Assembly: GCF_011067745.1 (NCBI RefSeq)
Contig: NZ_JAAMPJ010000014.1
Span: 306,652 to 370,651 of the forward strand
Reading direction: 5' to 3'
From: Lentzea alba
Lineage (GTDB): Bacteria; Actinomycetota; Actinomycetes; Mycobacteriales; Pseudonocardiaceae
DNA length: 64,000 nt
Below are positions 17,132-26,194 of this stretch, in pieces. Below the pieces are notes generated by a model. That model saw nothing but the letters and a program-made list of their open reading frames with translations. It searched no databases and was not told the origin of the DNA. How positions within the stretch are numbered: the first letter of the stretch is position 1; each line of letters starts with the position of its first letter. Made by a program: the position numbers and the translations under genes.

Positions 17132-20100
17132 AGCGCCTCCCGCAGTAGCAGTTGGGCCTGTACACCGGATGTCGACTCATCCACCCCGACGACGGCCGGG
17201 TGGCACAGGAGCGACCCCACCTCCACCGGGTTCATCTGCAGGTCCAGCAGCGCCGCACGCAGTACGGCGCGGTCGGGGACCGCGGCGCGGACCACCAATT
17301 CGCCGTGCTCGCGTAATGCCAGGTGCAATCGGTCACGGCACTCGTCGGTCCAGGCAACCAGGTCCAGCACCGCGGGACCGATGTTGACATGGGCGCGAAC
17401 CGTACGCCCCGAGGCAGCCAGGCGCGGCGCATACGGGTTGGCCGAGGTCTGATTGACGGCCTCACCCCATGGCCACAGCACATTCGCCACCGCTCGGGCC
17501 CGCCGCTGGCGGCTCCCAGCCGCACCCAGATGCAGGACGCCGTCGATGCTGGCGTCATGGGCAAGTAGGCCACCCAGCATGCGTGGGTCCACCGCGTGAC
17601 CGGTGCGATCCATCACACGATCGCGCAGGTCCAGCCAGGATCGGAGGGCGTCGAGCAGGTCCTCGTGCGCACCCGGACCGGCAAGTCGGGTGCTTAGAGC
17701 CGTGCGTGCGGCGTTGCCCAGCACCATCCCCTCCGCGCGGGCCGCAGCGTCGACGGCCCTCACCGCACGGTCCGCCGCGGCGTGTCCCTGGTCCCAGGAC
17801 CGCCGGAGAGCCACTAGCGCTGCGGACAGTGTCACGGAGTCGCAGCGCAATAGTTGCGTCAACTCCTCGTCCATGGTTTCCATCGATGAGGGGCGCAGTG
17901 TTTGTTCGAGCATCCGACCGAACATGTCGGGGTTCTCGACCAGCATCCGGTGAAACGCATCGATCTCGCCGGTCCCGCCGGGCGACGGTTCGGACAGGTA
18001 GAAGCGGGTGTCATCGAGCGGGTCGACGTCGAGCAGCACGTCGTCAACATCGACCCCAGGGCAAAGCGCTGCCAGCGCGGACAGGACCACCTGCGCGACT
18101 GAGAGCGTGTAGCGCCGACGCCACCAGGCCGCCCAGGCCGACGATCGGACCGCCACGGCCGTTTCCCGCACGGCCTCGGCCACAGGGGTCAGGACATCGG
18201 GGTCGGTAAGCCACGCTGACCACTGCTGACCGGAGGCGGCACCGACAAGCCCCAGGTCCGACGCCGCGGCAGCCAGCGCCGAAGCCAACCGGTTGCCGTC
18301 GAGTTGGTCAGGCGAATCGAAGGTCTCGGCCACCACCGCCAGCACGACGATGTCGGCGAGCGTACTGCGATCGAGAGCCGACACCTCGTCCGGAAGATCT
18401 GCCTCAACCTCCAGCACGTGCCGCAGCCGCGCTGTCCGCTCCTGCGGGTCGGGCTCCAACATCTGTTCTGGCAGCCGCACGACGCACTCCAAGGCGTCGC
18501 AATGCACGTCGACGCCGATCGCCGCGGGCACCCAAGTGCCGTTCTCTGCGCGGCGGCCGAACTCGGCGTGCACTCGTAGCGGGCGAGGCGACCACACCGC
18601 GCCGCGGGCGGTCCGGGCGTAGCGCACGACCTGCACACCGCCACCCTGCATGTGCAAGTGTGCGGTGACGGTCTGCAGCAGTTGGTCAGCGCCAGCGCGA
18701 AGTCCGGCCGGCACACCCGAGCCGAGCGCGGTGAACTGCACCTCCCACTCGGGCCGCACTGACGACGCGTCCTTGACCGCGGGATTGGTCACCGCGGTCA
18801 AGGCGGCACCGGTCGGGGTGTACACCGGGGTTCCCAACCCGTCGACTACGACGGCGTCCATCAACTCAGCCCTATAGGTCGCCAGCACGTCGATTCGGTG
18901 CACGGTACCGCCGGGCTCGACCGGGGGCAGCGGGATCCAGTGGCGTTTGCTGGACGCCCAAATCCCGAAGTGCCGGGAGACGTTGCCAGGGCAGAACTCA
19001 TTGAGGGTGCGCAGGGCCGACAGGTGGTCGACGGCCACCTCGCCGCGCAGTCCAGGGATCTGCAACTCAACGTCGGGTACGAGCAGGTCGTCGAAGAGGT
19101 TGCCGGGGATGAACTCGCGTAGCGGGGTCCGCGTCCGCACGCCAGACGCTCCACTGGCCGGTTCCTCGCCCCGCCAGCGGTCTATCAACCGCCGGCGCAT
19201 GGTCGGCACGACGGCGAGCAGCAATGGCCTGGGTGCCTCCCAGAACAAGGTGTCGACCACGGACATCGCAGCGTCCCCCAGGCCCAGCCCCAGCGCGCGG
19301 GCGAGGTATCGGCGCAGGCGTTCCCGCTCCGGTCCAGGCCGCAGGAGCCGGTCGAGGTGTTCGGCGAGACGGTCCTGCCGGGTCTGGGTGGCCTGCCGCT
19401 GACGGTCGTTGTCCGGGTGCAGCACGGAGGGCGGCGCGGCGAGATCGGTCCACGTGGAGTCGAACCCGGCATAGCCCAATTCGCCCGCCAGCCAATCGAG
19501 CAGCGCGTACACGGCCTGAATCCGCAGCACGTAGAGGTTCTCGACCGGCAGGTTGCGGGCGGCCAGTTCCGGACTGAACAGGGCGTCGTAGGCGTCCCAG
19601 GCGTCCCGGTCTCGCCCCCAGTCGCTGAGCACAACGACCGTCCATGGGCGCATGGTCAGGTTCCGGCCGGCGCGTCCCTTGCGCTGGAGGAATTGGGCCG
19701 CGTCATGTGGAGCCTTGTGCTGCAGCACGGCGCCGACCCGGTCGTCGTCGAAGCCGACCTCGAGTGTCGCGGTGGCGACGACGACCTGGGCGTCGCCGTC
19801 GACGCCGCGATCCTGGGAACTCGTACGGGAGACGACCAACTGGCGGTCGGCCTCCACCCCGTGGCCCAACTCGTCGGGCAGCCACCACCACTGGCCGTTG
19901 GGGTCGCGATCGTGGGCAGGTTCCTGGATGCCGGCGGCTAGCAGGCGTTGGTTCTCGCCGCGGGAATGGGCCAGCGTCATGGGAACGCGGTTGTTCGACT
20001 GCCCCGGCCACTGCCAGCCCTCGGCGTCTAGGAGGTCCCAGTAGAAGCGGTTGGTGCTGTCGAGTTTGTCGGTGAAGGCGAACACCTTGCTGCCGAGGAC

Positions 20101-21516
20101 GCCGTCCGACGAAGGTGGCGGGTCGGCCGGGTCATCGGGGCTGTCCAGGCAGCGGGCCAGCACCATGCAGGCTTGGATGCTGGTGGACAGGGTGCCCGTC
20201 TCACCGTGCGGGTCGTGTCGCAGGGCTAGCAGGTACTCCGCGCCGGACTCCTCCAGTTCGGTGATCTCCGGCTGCACGACGGTTACCGCTCCCGGCCGGA
20301 GGCCGACAAGGCGGGCGAAGAACTCGTCGGCGTTGCGTAGGGTCGCCGAGAGCCCGACCCACACCGGGTCTTGGCCCAGGGCATACCGGAGCCGGCGCAG
20401 CAGGATGGCGTTTTGCGCGCCCGCGGTGCCCTCATAGGTGTGCACCTCGTCCAGCAGCACCGCGCGCAGGGTCGCCGGTCGGACCCCGAAAGCTGCGAGG
20501 TTCCCAGGCGCGGCGAGTTGGCGGTTGATCGACTCGGTAGTGGTCAGCATGATGTCGGCCGGGCTGTCGACGGCGCTCCTCCTGGTGAGCCGCAGCACGC
20601 TGCCGTCGACGCCGAACCCGCATGTCGCGGAACCGCAACAGAGGCGCTCGACGCCGGCCGTCAAGTCCGCACGTCGCCACAGGAGATCGCCGCCGCAGGT
20701 CAGGCAGGACAGGAACGGGCAGACGTAGTCGCCGCGGCGCTCGACCCAGTCGGTCTGCCCGTTCAGTACGAACGATGACGCCGGCGGCGTCAGACCAAAC
20801 CAGGTGGCCACGCTCAGTGCCTGGAGACCGGAATCCGCCCGGTTCAGCTTCAGTACGTACCCCAGCAACGCCCGCAGTTGGTCCTTGAGAAGTTCGTTGC
20901 GCGGGTAGAGCGACAGCACGAGGGTGCCGTTACCGGTCCGGCCGGCATGATCGGCCAGCCAGGCCAGCAGCGGCAAGTAGAACGCAAGGGTCTTGCCGCT
21001 GCCGGTGCCGGCGGTAACTACGACGCCTGAGGCCTCGCCACCGCGCAGTGCTTCCAGCACGACTCGTGCGCTGCGCTGCTGAAACCCGGAGACCTGAGGC
21101 GGGAGCAGGCGGTGCGCCGCGGCAGAGCCGGCCGGTCCGAGCAGCGGGCGCAACTGAGCGTGCAACTGGCTAGCGGGCACGCTGCGTTCGGGCCGGCGCC
21201 GCGGGCGGTGCAGGACCCGGTAGTCGAGTACCAGTGGGCGCCCGTCGGTGACCCGCTGGTTTCGGAACGCTTGGCGCAAGGTGGCCAGCAGGCGGACGGT
21301 CTCGGCGAACCGGCTGCGGTAGCCGCCACCGGGCTCCCGCACCACCAGCGCGGTGTCCAGAAGTCGATCGAGCAGGTCCTGGGGAGGGCCGTAAGGCTCC
21401 AGCACGGCCACCAGTTCTTCCTCGGTCCACCGCGCCTCGACCGCGCCCCAGGCCAGCAGCGCGGTCTCCCGCAGTTCGACTGCGGTCAGTGCATCGGCGT
21501 ACTGCCCGTCATCCAT
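17128..21516 (-). CDS. dpdJ: large superfamily 2 helicase DpdJ-like
   Basis: 1462 residues. Motif I is AGTGSGKT (169-176), a cysteine cluster that probably binds zinc lies at about 266-299 (CPFLSCLTCGG then LCCGSATCGF), motif II is LLDEVHTY (DEVH 356-359), motif III GLSATLRN (about 388-395) and motif VI LQRKGRAGRN (about 630). The remaining 800 residues carry no domain I recognise. Its start overlaps the dpdI-like gene by 8 bases and its stop overlaps dpdK by 4. Size, zinc-like cluster inside the helicase core and partnership with a PLD protein match DpdJ. It may translocate along incoming DNA. A DISARM or Druantia helicase was considered, but there is no DUF1998-type C-terminus. Confidence 0.75.
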   Translation of the reverse strand: MDDGQYADALTAVELRETALLAWGAVEARWTEEELVAVLEPYGPPQDLLDRLLDTALVVREPGGGYRSRFAETVRLLATLRQAFRNQRVTDGRPLVLDYRVLHRPRRRPERSVPASQLHAQLRPLLGPAGSAAAHRLLPPQVSGFQQRSARVVLEALRGGEASGVVVTAGTGSGKTLAFYLPLLAWLADHAGRTGNGTLVLSLYPRNELLKDQLRALLGYVLKLNRADSGLQALSVATWFGLTPPASSFVLNGQTDWVERRGDYVCPFLSCLTCGGDLLWRRADLTAGVERLCCGSATCGFGVDGSVLRLTRRSAVDSPADIMLTTTESINRQLAAPGNLAAFGVRPATLRAVLLDEVHTYEGTAGAQNAILLRRLRYALGQDPVWVGLSATLRNADEFFARLVGLRPGAVTVVQPEITELEESGAEYLLALRHDPHGETGTLSTSIQACMVLARCLDSPDDPADPPPSSDGVLGSKVFAFTDKLDSTNRFYWDLLDAEGWQWPGQSNNRVPMTLAHSRGENQRLLAAGIQEPAHDRDPNGQWWWLPDELGHGVEADRQLVVSRTSSQDRGVDGDAQVVVATATLEVGFDDDRVGAVLQHKAPHDAAQFLQRKGRAGRNLTMRPWTVVVLSDWGRDRDAWDAYDALFSPELAARNLPVENLYVLRIQAVYALLDWLAGELGYAGFDSTWTDLAAPPSVLHPDNDRQRQATQTRQDRLAEHLDRLLRPGPERERLRRYLARALGLGLGDAAMSVVDTLFWEAPRPLLLAVVPTMRRRLIDRWRGEEPASGASGVRTRTPLREFIPGNLFDDLLVPDVELQIPGLRGEVAVDHLSALRTLNEFCPGNVSRHFGIWASSKRHWIPLPPVEPGGTVHRIDVLATYRAELMDAVVVDGLGTPVYTPTGAALTAVTNPAVKDASSVRPEWEVQFTALGSGVPAGLRAGADQLLQTVTAHLHMQGGGVQVVRYARTARGAVWSPRPLRVHAEFGRRAENGTWVPAAIGVDVHCDALECVVRLPEQMLEPDPQERTARLRHVLEVEADLPDEVSALDRSTLADIVVLAVVAETFDSPDQLDGNRLASALAAAASDLGLVGAASGQQWSAWLTDPDVLTPVAEAVRETAVAVRSSAWAAWWRRRYTLSVAQVVLSALAALCPGVDVDDVLLDVDPLDDTRFYLSEPSPGGTGEIDAFHRMLVENPDMFGRMLEQTLRPSSMETMDEELTQLLRCDSVTLSAALVALRRSWDQGHAAADRAVRAVDAAARAEGMVLGNAARTALSTRLAGPGAHEDLLDALRSWLDLRDRVMDRTGHAVDPRMLGGLLAHDASIDGVLHLGAAGSRQRRARAVANVLWPWGEAVNQTSANPYAPRLAASGRTVRAHVNIGPAVLDLVAWTDECRDRLHLALREHGELVVRAAVPDRAVLRAALLDLQMNPVEVGSLLCHPAVVGVDESTSGVQAQLLLREAL

Positions 21517-22198
21517 GCTGCGTCCCTACCGGGCGGCCTGGCACGATCTTGAACACGTCACTGGCGCCGTGCGCGACGAGCCAGTTGAGTACCTCGGCAT
21601 CGAGTTGATCGAGGGCGGCACCACCTCCGGTCGCGGCCGAGACAAAGGACCGCACCGTGGGGGGCAGCCTGGCCTCCAGATCGTCGAGGAGCGCGACGGC
21701 CCTGGCGAGCGACTCGACGGCCGCCGAGTCGGGCAGCTTGGACCGCAGGCGACCAAGCTCGCCGAGTGCCGAGTCGAGGTCGTCGGCGACCTGGCGCAGC
21801 GCGCTAACGTTCCTCAGTGCTGCCGCGAACTGCTTCAGTTCGTTCACGTCGCCGGCGTCGCCGACGACATGCTGGTCCCAGAAACCCAGCGCGGCCTGCT
21901 TGGCTCGCGTAGTGAAGACGGCCAACTGCTCGGCGGTTCGTCCCAACGCCCGCTGGCTCAGATCCTGTTGCGCGGACCGCAGGTTGTTCCACAGGTCCGG
22001 CGGGGCGTCGACGCCTGACCACCAGGTTCCGCGGCCAGCCGCCGCGGCCCTACCGAGCTCGGTGAGTTCGGCCAGTCGCGCGTCCAGGCTCTCCTTTGCG
22101 GTGCCGAGCCCTTCGGACTCCCGCCGGGCTCGGTCGGCATCGCTCGCCCGTTCGACGGCGTCGGCGGTCTCGATCACCCAGGTCGGGGCGTCAGCCAC
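21509..22198 (-). CDS. dpdI: DpdI-like helical protein
   Basis: 229 residues from the GTG at 22198, which has GGAGG about 6 bases upstream and overlaps the dpdH-like stop by 8 bases; a TTG at 22213 adds five residues. The sequence is Ala/Glu/Arg-rich and predicted to be mostly helical with coiled-coil character (ADRARRESEGLGTAKESLDA). No catalytic motif is visible. It sits between the ATPase DpdH and helicase DpdJ, the position of the small DpdI subunit. A bridging or structural role is inferred only from context. Confidence 0.6.
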   Translation of the reverse strand: MADAPTWVIETADAVERASDADRARRESEGLGTAKESLDARLAELTELGRAAAAGRGTWWSGVDAPPDLWNNLRSAQQDLSQRALGRTAEQLAVFTTRAKQAALGFWDQHVVGDAGDVNELKQFAAALRNVSALRQVADDLDSALGELGRLRSKLPDSAAVESLARAVALLDDLEARLPPTVRSFVSAATGGGAALDQLDAEVLNWLVAHGASDVFKIVPGRPVGTQHG

Positions 22199-25100
22199 GG
22201 CCGGCCTCCGCAACGCTCAGCGCCCGGAGTCCGGTCTCCACCCGATCCAGTCGCTGCCGCACGTCCATCTCCAACTGGGCAACGTCGCCCATCGTCTGAC
22301 CGCGTTGGCGGCACCAGTCGGTTGTTTCGGTCATCGTGTGGTGCAGTGCCTGCACTGCGTGCGCACCCGCCACCGCAGACCGGGCCCAGTGTTGAACGGC
22401 GAGCGCCTCATCGCTGGCCGCCGAGCCGATGGCGTCGGTGGGTCGGCGCCAGTCCAGCGGCAGGTCCTCGGGCAGGGTCCGCAGGATGTCTACCTGGTTT
22501 GTGAACTCAACCCAATTGGCGGGGCGGAGCAGGCCCCCGTCCTTGGCCCGCTTGCCAACCTCGAGCAGCGCCGTAGCCACCGAACGGGGTGGATGCCCCT
22601 CCAGCTTCATGCCAAGCAAGCGCACGGCACCGTCCACCGTGTCCAGCACCTGGTCCGCTGCCGCCTCAACGGCATCCGCAAGATCGAGCGCTGCCTTGGC
22701 CACAACCGGCACCAGGTCGCGCATGTCGTCGACGACGGTGCGCAGGAACCCGACCGGCGCCCGTACGGCCAGTTCGGTCACGTCGACTAGGGCGGCGGTG
22801 TCCAGCACCTGGGGGTCACCGGTGTCGCCCTGGCGAGCCGCAGCGAACTGAGCCAGGTACAAGGACGCGTCGATGCCCAGGACGCTGCGGGCGGCGACCG
22901 CGACCTCGGCCCATTCAGGAGTCGACGGCGCCGACGCCCCTGGGGTCGGGCCAAGCACGTCGTTCAAGTCCCGGACACGGGTCGGCGAGGCTCCGGCAGC
23001 GATCAACGCGACGGCCCGTAGGCCCAACACCGCACGAGCCACGGCACGCCCTCGCACCCGATCCCGGTATGCCTGGCGCACATGCTCGGCCCAATGGTCC
23101 AGCCGGTCCTCAAGGCTCAGCATCACGCGCTCCGGTGTGTAGCCATCCGGCCAGTCCCATTGCCCCTGGTCCGGTAGCCAGTGCCCATGGTCAGCGAGCC
23201 ACCGTGCGCCGACCATAACCTCGACGTCGGCCGGAATGCGGTGCAACTCGAACCGCACACCGCCAGAGCCCATCCGCCGGCCGTGCTCGTCGTCGCCGAG
23301 GTCGAATGAAGTCATATTGAACAACATGGCCAAGATCTCGTTGCCGTGGCCATTTGCGGTGTGGAAAAGGTCCAGATCAAGGTCGAGCCGGGAGCGTACG
23401 AGCCGGAACAGCGTGTTGCGGTAGAAGGTCGCATGATCTTCCGGGAGCGGCTCACCGACCCGCCACTGGAACAGTGGCACCAGAGGGCTGGCCTGCCGCT
23501 CCGCTGGCCGCCCAGACAGGGCCTCGGCGTCTGGAAGCACGGTCGGCTCGGCCCACGGCGAGGACGTCGTTGAGTTTGTGGCGGGTAGCGCGAACGCGTC
23601 GACGACGGGCCAAGGGAGGGTCGGCGTCTCGTCGCCCCAAAGCACCAGCGCCCGGTAGAGTCGGTCGGAGTCAGGTCCGGTCCGGCTGTCCAACAGGGCG
23701 TCCCTGGACTTCTCGACGTGGTGGTCGAACTGATCCCAGACCCGATCGTGCGGATAGCTGTGCCGGTCGAGGTGGCCGTCGGCCTCGGCGAGGACATCGG
23801 AGATGCAGACGTCCACGACCGCCCGCGTAGTATCGCGCGGGGCCGCTGCCCGACGGAGCGCGGTCGCGTTGTACGGGTAAAGGCCCACAGTTCCTACGCC
23901 AGTCACATCGACTGTGCCAAATCCGGCGTGGCACTCGTCGCGGACACGGCACGGCTGGCCGTTCTCGCGGGTGTCGCACGCGTTGGGCACCCAGTCAGTA
24001 GCGTCACGGTGCGTGGCTTGCCTGCGGGCTTGTTCAACGGTGGGGCGGCCTAGCCGGGCCAGATTCAAATAGCGCCCGACGAAGGCGGTGCGGTCCGGCA
24101 GCGCCGCTGAATCGACCACGAAGTGGTGGGTGATCCGCGTCTTCACCGTCTCCGGGATCTTGTTAAACGGACCGTCCGTGATGGCGAACACTGCCCGCAA
24201 CGGTGCCAGGTCGGGCCCAGGCTGGACGGTAAACTGGTCATAAAGCTCGCCGTCGACGAGGCCAAATTGTGCGAGATCCTCGAATAGCAGGACAAGTTCC
24301 TTGTTGTTCTTACGCAGATTCGCGCGAGCAGTCCGGAACAGGAAGTCTAGCGACTCCCGATCCTGGGTCCACAAGCCCAATGTCTTGCGGACAGCCTGTG
24401 TCAGGGCCTCGTTGAGCAGGTCGAGGGCAGGCTGTGGCTCACGGGCCACGACTGACAACAGATCTTCCAAATCCCGGCCACCGCCGTCGCGCGCGGCCTT
24501 GCGTACCCCCGGCTCACCCAGCGGCAGGTGCTCGCGCTGGAAACCCTCCAACTGTTCGTCTCGCCGTGAAGTCTCCTCATAGAACGACCGCACGACCAAG
24601 TCGAGGCAACTGCCGGACCGTAGCAGGGCCTTATTCACCGGAGCGAGCGCGAGCAGGTCAGCCAGCCCGTTGCGGCGCTTGCCTTGTTCATCTCGGTCAC
24701 CCAGCAGAGCATTGCGCTCCTCGCGGGCTTCCTGTTCGTCCGCAGTCTCCCCATCTACCACGGGCCGCGGGCCGATCGTCCAGGTGAGGGCGTGCCGAAC
24801 TTCCTCCAGCAGGCGGTCAGTGACCTCGGCCGGGCTAGCGTTGCTGATGGCGGCGTCGATCCGATCAAGGATCTGCTGGCCGCCCTCACCGGGTAGGCCG
24901 TCAACGATCCGGCGCAGGAGCTCACGGATGGTCTGCACGACCCGGGGGATGTAGAGAATGTGGTAGTCGTCGGATTGGTTCAGGTTGGCGTGCACCCAGC
25001 GAACCACGTGGCTCTTACCAGTCCCCGATGAGCCGGTGACCGCGATCAGGGTGTTGCGGTCAAGGTCGCCGATGCCGCGGCAGACGGCCTCCAGAACCTG

Positions 25101-25280
25101 CCGCTCGCCGGCGCCCAGATCGGCAAGTTCGGTGCCGCGTAGATGGTGCAATGTCATTGGGGTGTGCGCGGCGAGAAAGACGGCGTCAGCGTCAGCAGGC
25201 AACGCACCGATGTCGGAGAACACCGTCTGCCGAACCGCACCCGCTGTCCAACAGCGGAAACCTTTCATTGTTGCGCTCAT
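22191..25280 (-). CDS. dpdH: P-loop ATPase DpdH-like
   Basis: 1029 residues. A clear Walker A GSSGTGKS (83-90) follows a short N-terminal strand region, and a Walker B-like ELVLLFEDLAQFG lies about residue 325. A cysteine group (CDTRENGQPCRVRDEC) around 425-440 may bind metal. The ATG start overlaps the dpdG stop (ATGA). It resembles the large ATP-binding protein DpdH of 7-deazaguanine DNA islands, both in size and in lying between DpdG and DpdI. It is likely a motor or switch protein of the restriction complex, similar in role to BrxC/DndF-type ATPases, but this is inferred. Confidence 0.72.
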   Translation of the reverse strand: MSATMKGFRCWTAGAVRQTVFSDIGALPADADAVFLAAHTPMTLHHLRGTELADLGAGERQVLEAVCRGIGDLDRNTLIAVTGSSGTGKSHVVRWVHANLNQSDDYHILYIPRVVQTIRELLRRIVDGLPGEGGQQILDRIDAAISNASPAEVTDRLLEEVRHALTWTIGPRPVVDGETADEQEAREERNALLGDRDEQGKRRNGLADLLALAPVNKALLRSGSCLDLVVRSFYEETSRRDEQLEGFQREHLPLGEPGVRKAARDGGGRDLEDLLSVVAREPQPALDLLNEALTQAVRKTLGLWTQDRESLDFLFRTARANLRKNNKELVLLFEDLAQFGLVDGELYDQFTVQPGPDLAPLRAVFAITDGPFNKIPETVKTRITHHFVVDSAALPDRTAFVGRYLNLARLGRPTVEQARRQATHRDATDWVPNACDTRENGQPCRVRDECHAGFGTVDVTGVGTVGLYPYNATALRRAAAPRDTTRAVVDVCISDVLAEADGHLDRHSYPHDRVWDQFDHHVEKSRDALLDSRTGPDSDRLYRALVLWGDETPTLPWPVVDAFALPATNSTTSSPWAEPTVLPDAEALSGRPAERQASPLVPLFQWRVGEPLPEDHATFYRNTLFRLVRSRLDLDLDLFHTANGHGNEILAMLFNMTSFDLGDDEHGRRMGSGGVRFELHRIPADVEVMVGARWLADHGHWLPDQGQWDWPDGYTPERVMLSLEDRLDHWAEHVRQAYRDRVRGRAVARAVLGLRAVALIAAGASPTRVRDLNDVLGPTPGASAPSTPEWAEVAVAARSVLGIDASLYLAQFAAARQGDTGDPQVLDTAALVDVTELAVRAPVGFLRTVVDDMRDLVPVVAKAALDLADAVEAAADQVLDTVDGAVRLLGMKLEGHPPRSVATALLEVGKRAKDGGLLRPANWVEFTNQVDILRTLPEDLPLDWRRPTDAIGSAASDEALAVQHWARSAVAGAHAVQALHHTMTETTDWCRQRGQTMGDVAQLEMDVRQRLDRVETGLRALSVAEAGRG

Positions 25281-26194
25281 GCGCCAGCCTCCAGTGCGGT
25301 GCGCGCAACCCCGGCGGCGGCCACGCGGATCTGCGCGACACGCTGCGCCGGCTCGCTTCCCACCTGCAGGGTCACGGCATCCCGGTCATCGTCGGAGGTA
25401 ACCAAACTCAGATAACCGGCCCGGTCTAGCTTCCGCAACGCCAGCGCCAACGTCGGCGGGACATCCCCGTCCCGGATACCAACCTCGGCAGCCAGTGCAG
25501 GAGCGCCCAAGACAGGTATCAGGGTCCGTAGGCGGCCCAACCATTCTCCGGCCGCGGATGGGGCAAGCAACAACGGCAAGACGTCACGGATCGCGCAAGT
25601 GGGATCGACGAGCACTCGCATCCGCCCGCGGCTCGGGCTGGCCTGGGCCTCAATGAGGACTCCTAGCGACCGGCCCCAGCGCCGCAGGCCCCGCCACTGG
25701 TCTGAATTGCCAACCGTCTGATCGCCCAGTGCCTTTCTGAAAATCTTCTCCGGACCGTCGCCCCAGGCATCCGCTAGCGGGCTGCGCGGATCCTGGCGCA
25801 GCACCAGCCAGGTCAACGCCCGCGCCACGTCGGACGGGGTTTCACCGCGGTCCAGCGCGGCCACTGCTCGGATGCCGAGTAGGCGCAGCAACAGACTGCG
25901 GAACGCGCTCGAGTCGTCCGGCGGACACCCCACGACCGCTCCCCTGACGTCCGGCGCCAAAGTCCACGCCTGCTTGCCACGCGCTCCGGTGACGGTTAGC
26001 AGGCCAATATCGGCCCCAACCTCCAGAGAGACCTGCAGCGCGGGCTCCCCAGGCTGGCCCTCGAACATCACCGGTGGCCGCACCGCCCGGCTCAGGTCAC
26101 CCTCAAGCACGCCTTCCGGTCGGATCGACAAGTAACGCGACACCGCGAACAGGGTAGGAACGCTGGCCTGGATGCGCTGCTTGAGGTAGTCCAT
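25277..26194 (-). CDS. dpdG: DpdG-like protein
   Basis: 305 residues from ATG 26194, which overlaps the preceding stop in TGATG; a GTG one codon earlier is an alternative. No known catalytic motif is seen. The C-terminal region (about 215-285) reads like a winged helix (GDVPPTLALALRKLDRAGYL), suggesting DNA or protein binding. It lies between the RecQ-like DpdF and the ATPase DpdH, as dpdG does. The role is unknown. Confidence 0.65.
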   Translation of the reverse strand: MDYLKQRIQASVPTLFAVSRYLSIRPEGVLEGDLSRAVRPPVMFEGQPGEPALQVSLEVGADIGLLTVTGARGKQAWTLAPDVRGAVVGCPPDDSSAFRSLLLRLLGIRAVAALDRGETPSDVARALTWLVLRQDPRSPLADAWGDGPEKIFRKALGDQTVGNSDQWRGLRRWGRSLGVLIEAQASPSRGRMRVLVDPTCAIRDVLPLLLAPSAAGEWLGRLRTLIPVLGAPALAAEVGIRDGDVPPTLALALRKLDRAGYLSLVTSDDDRDAVTLQVGSEPAQRVAQIRVAAAGVARTALEAGA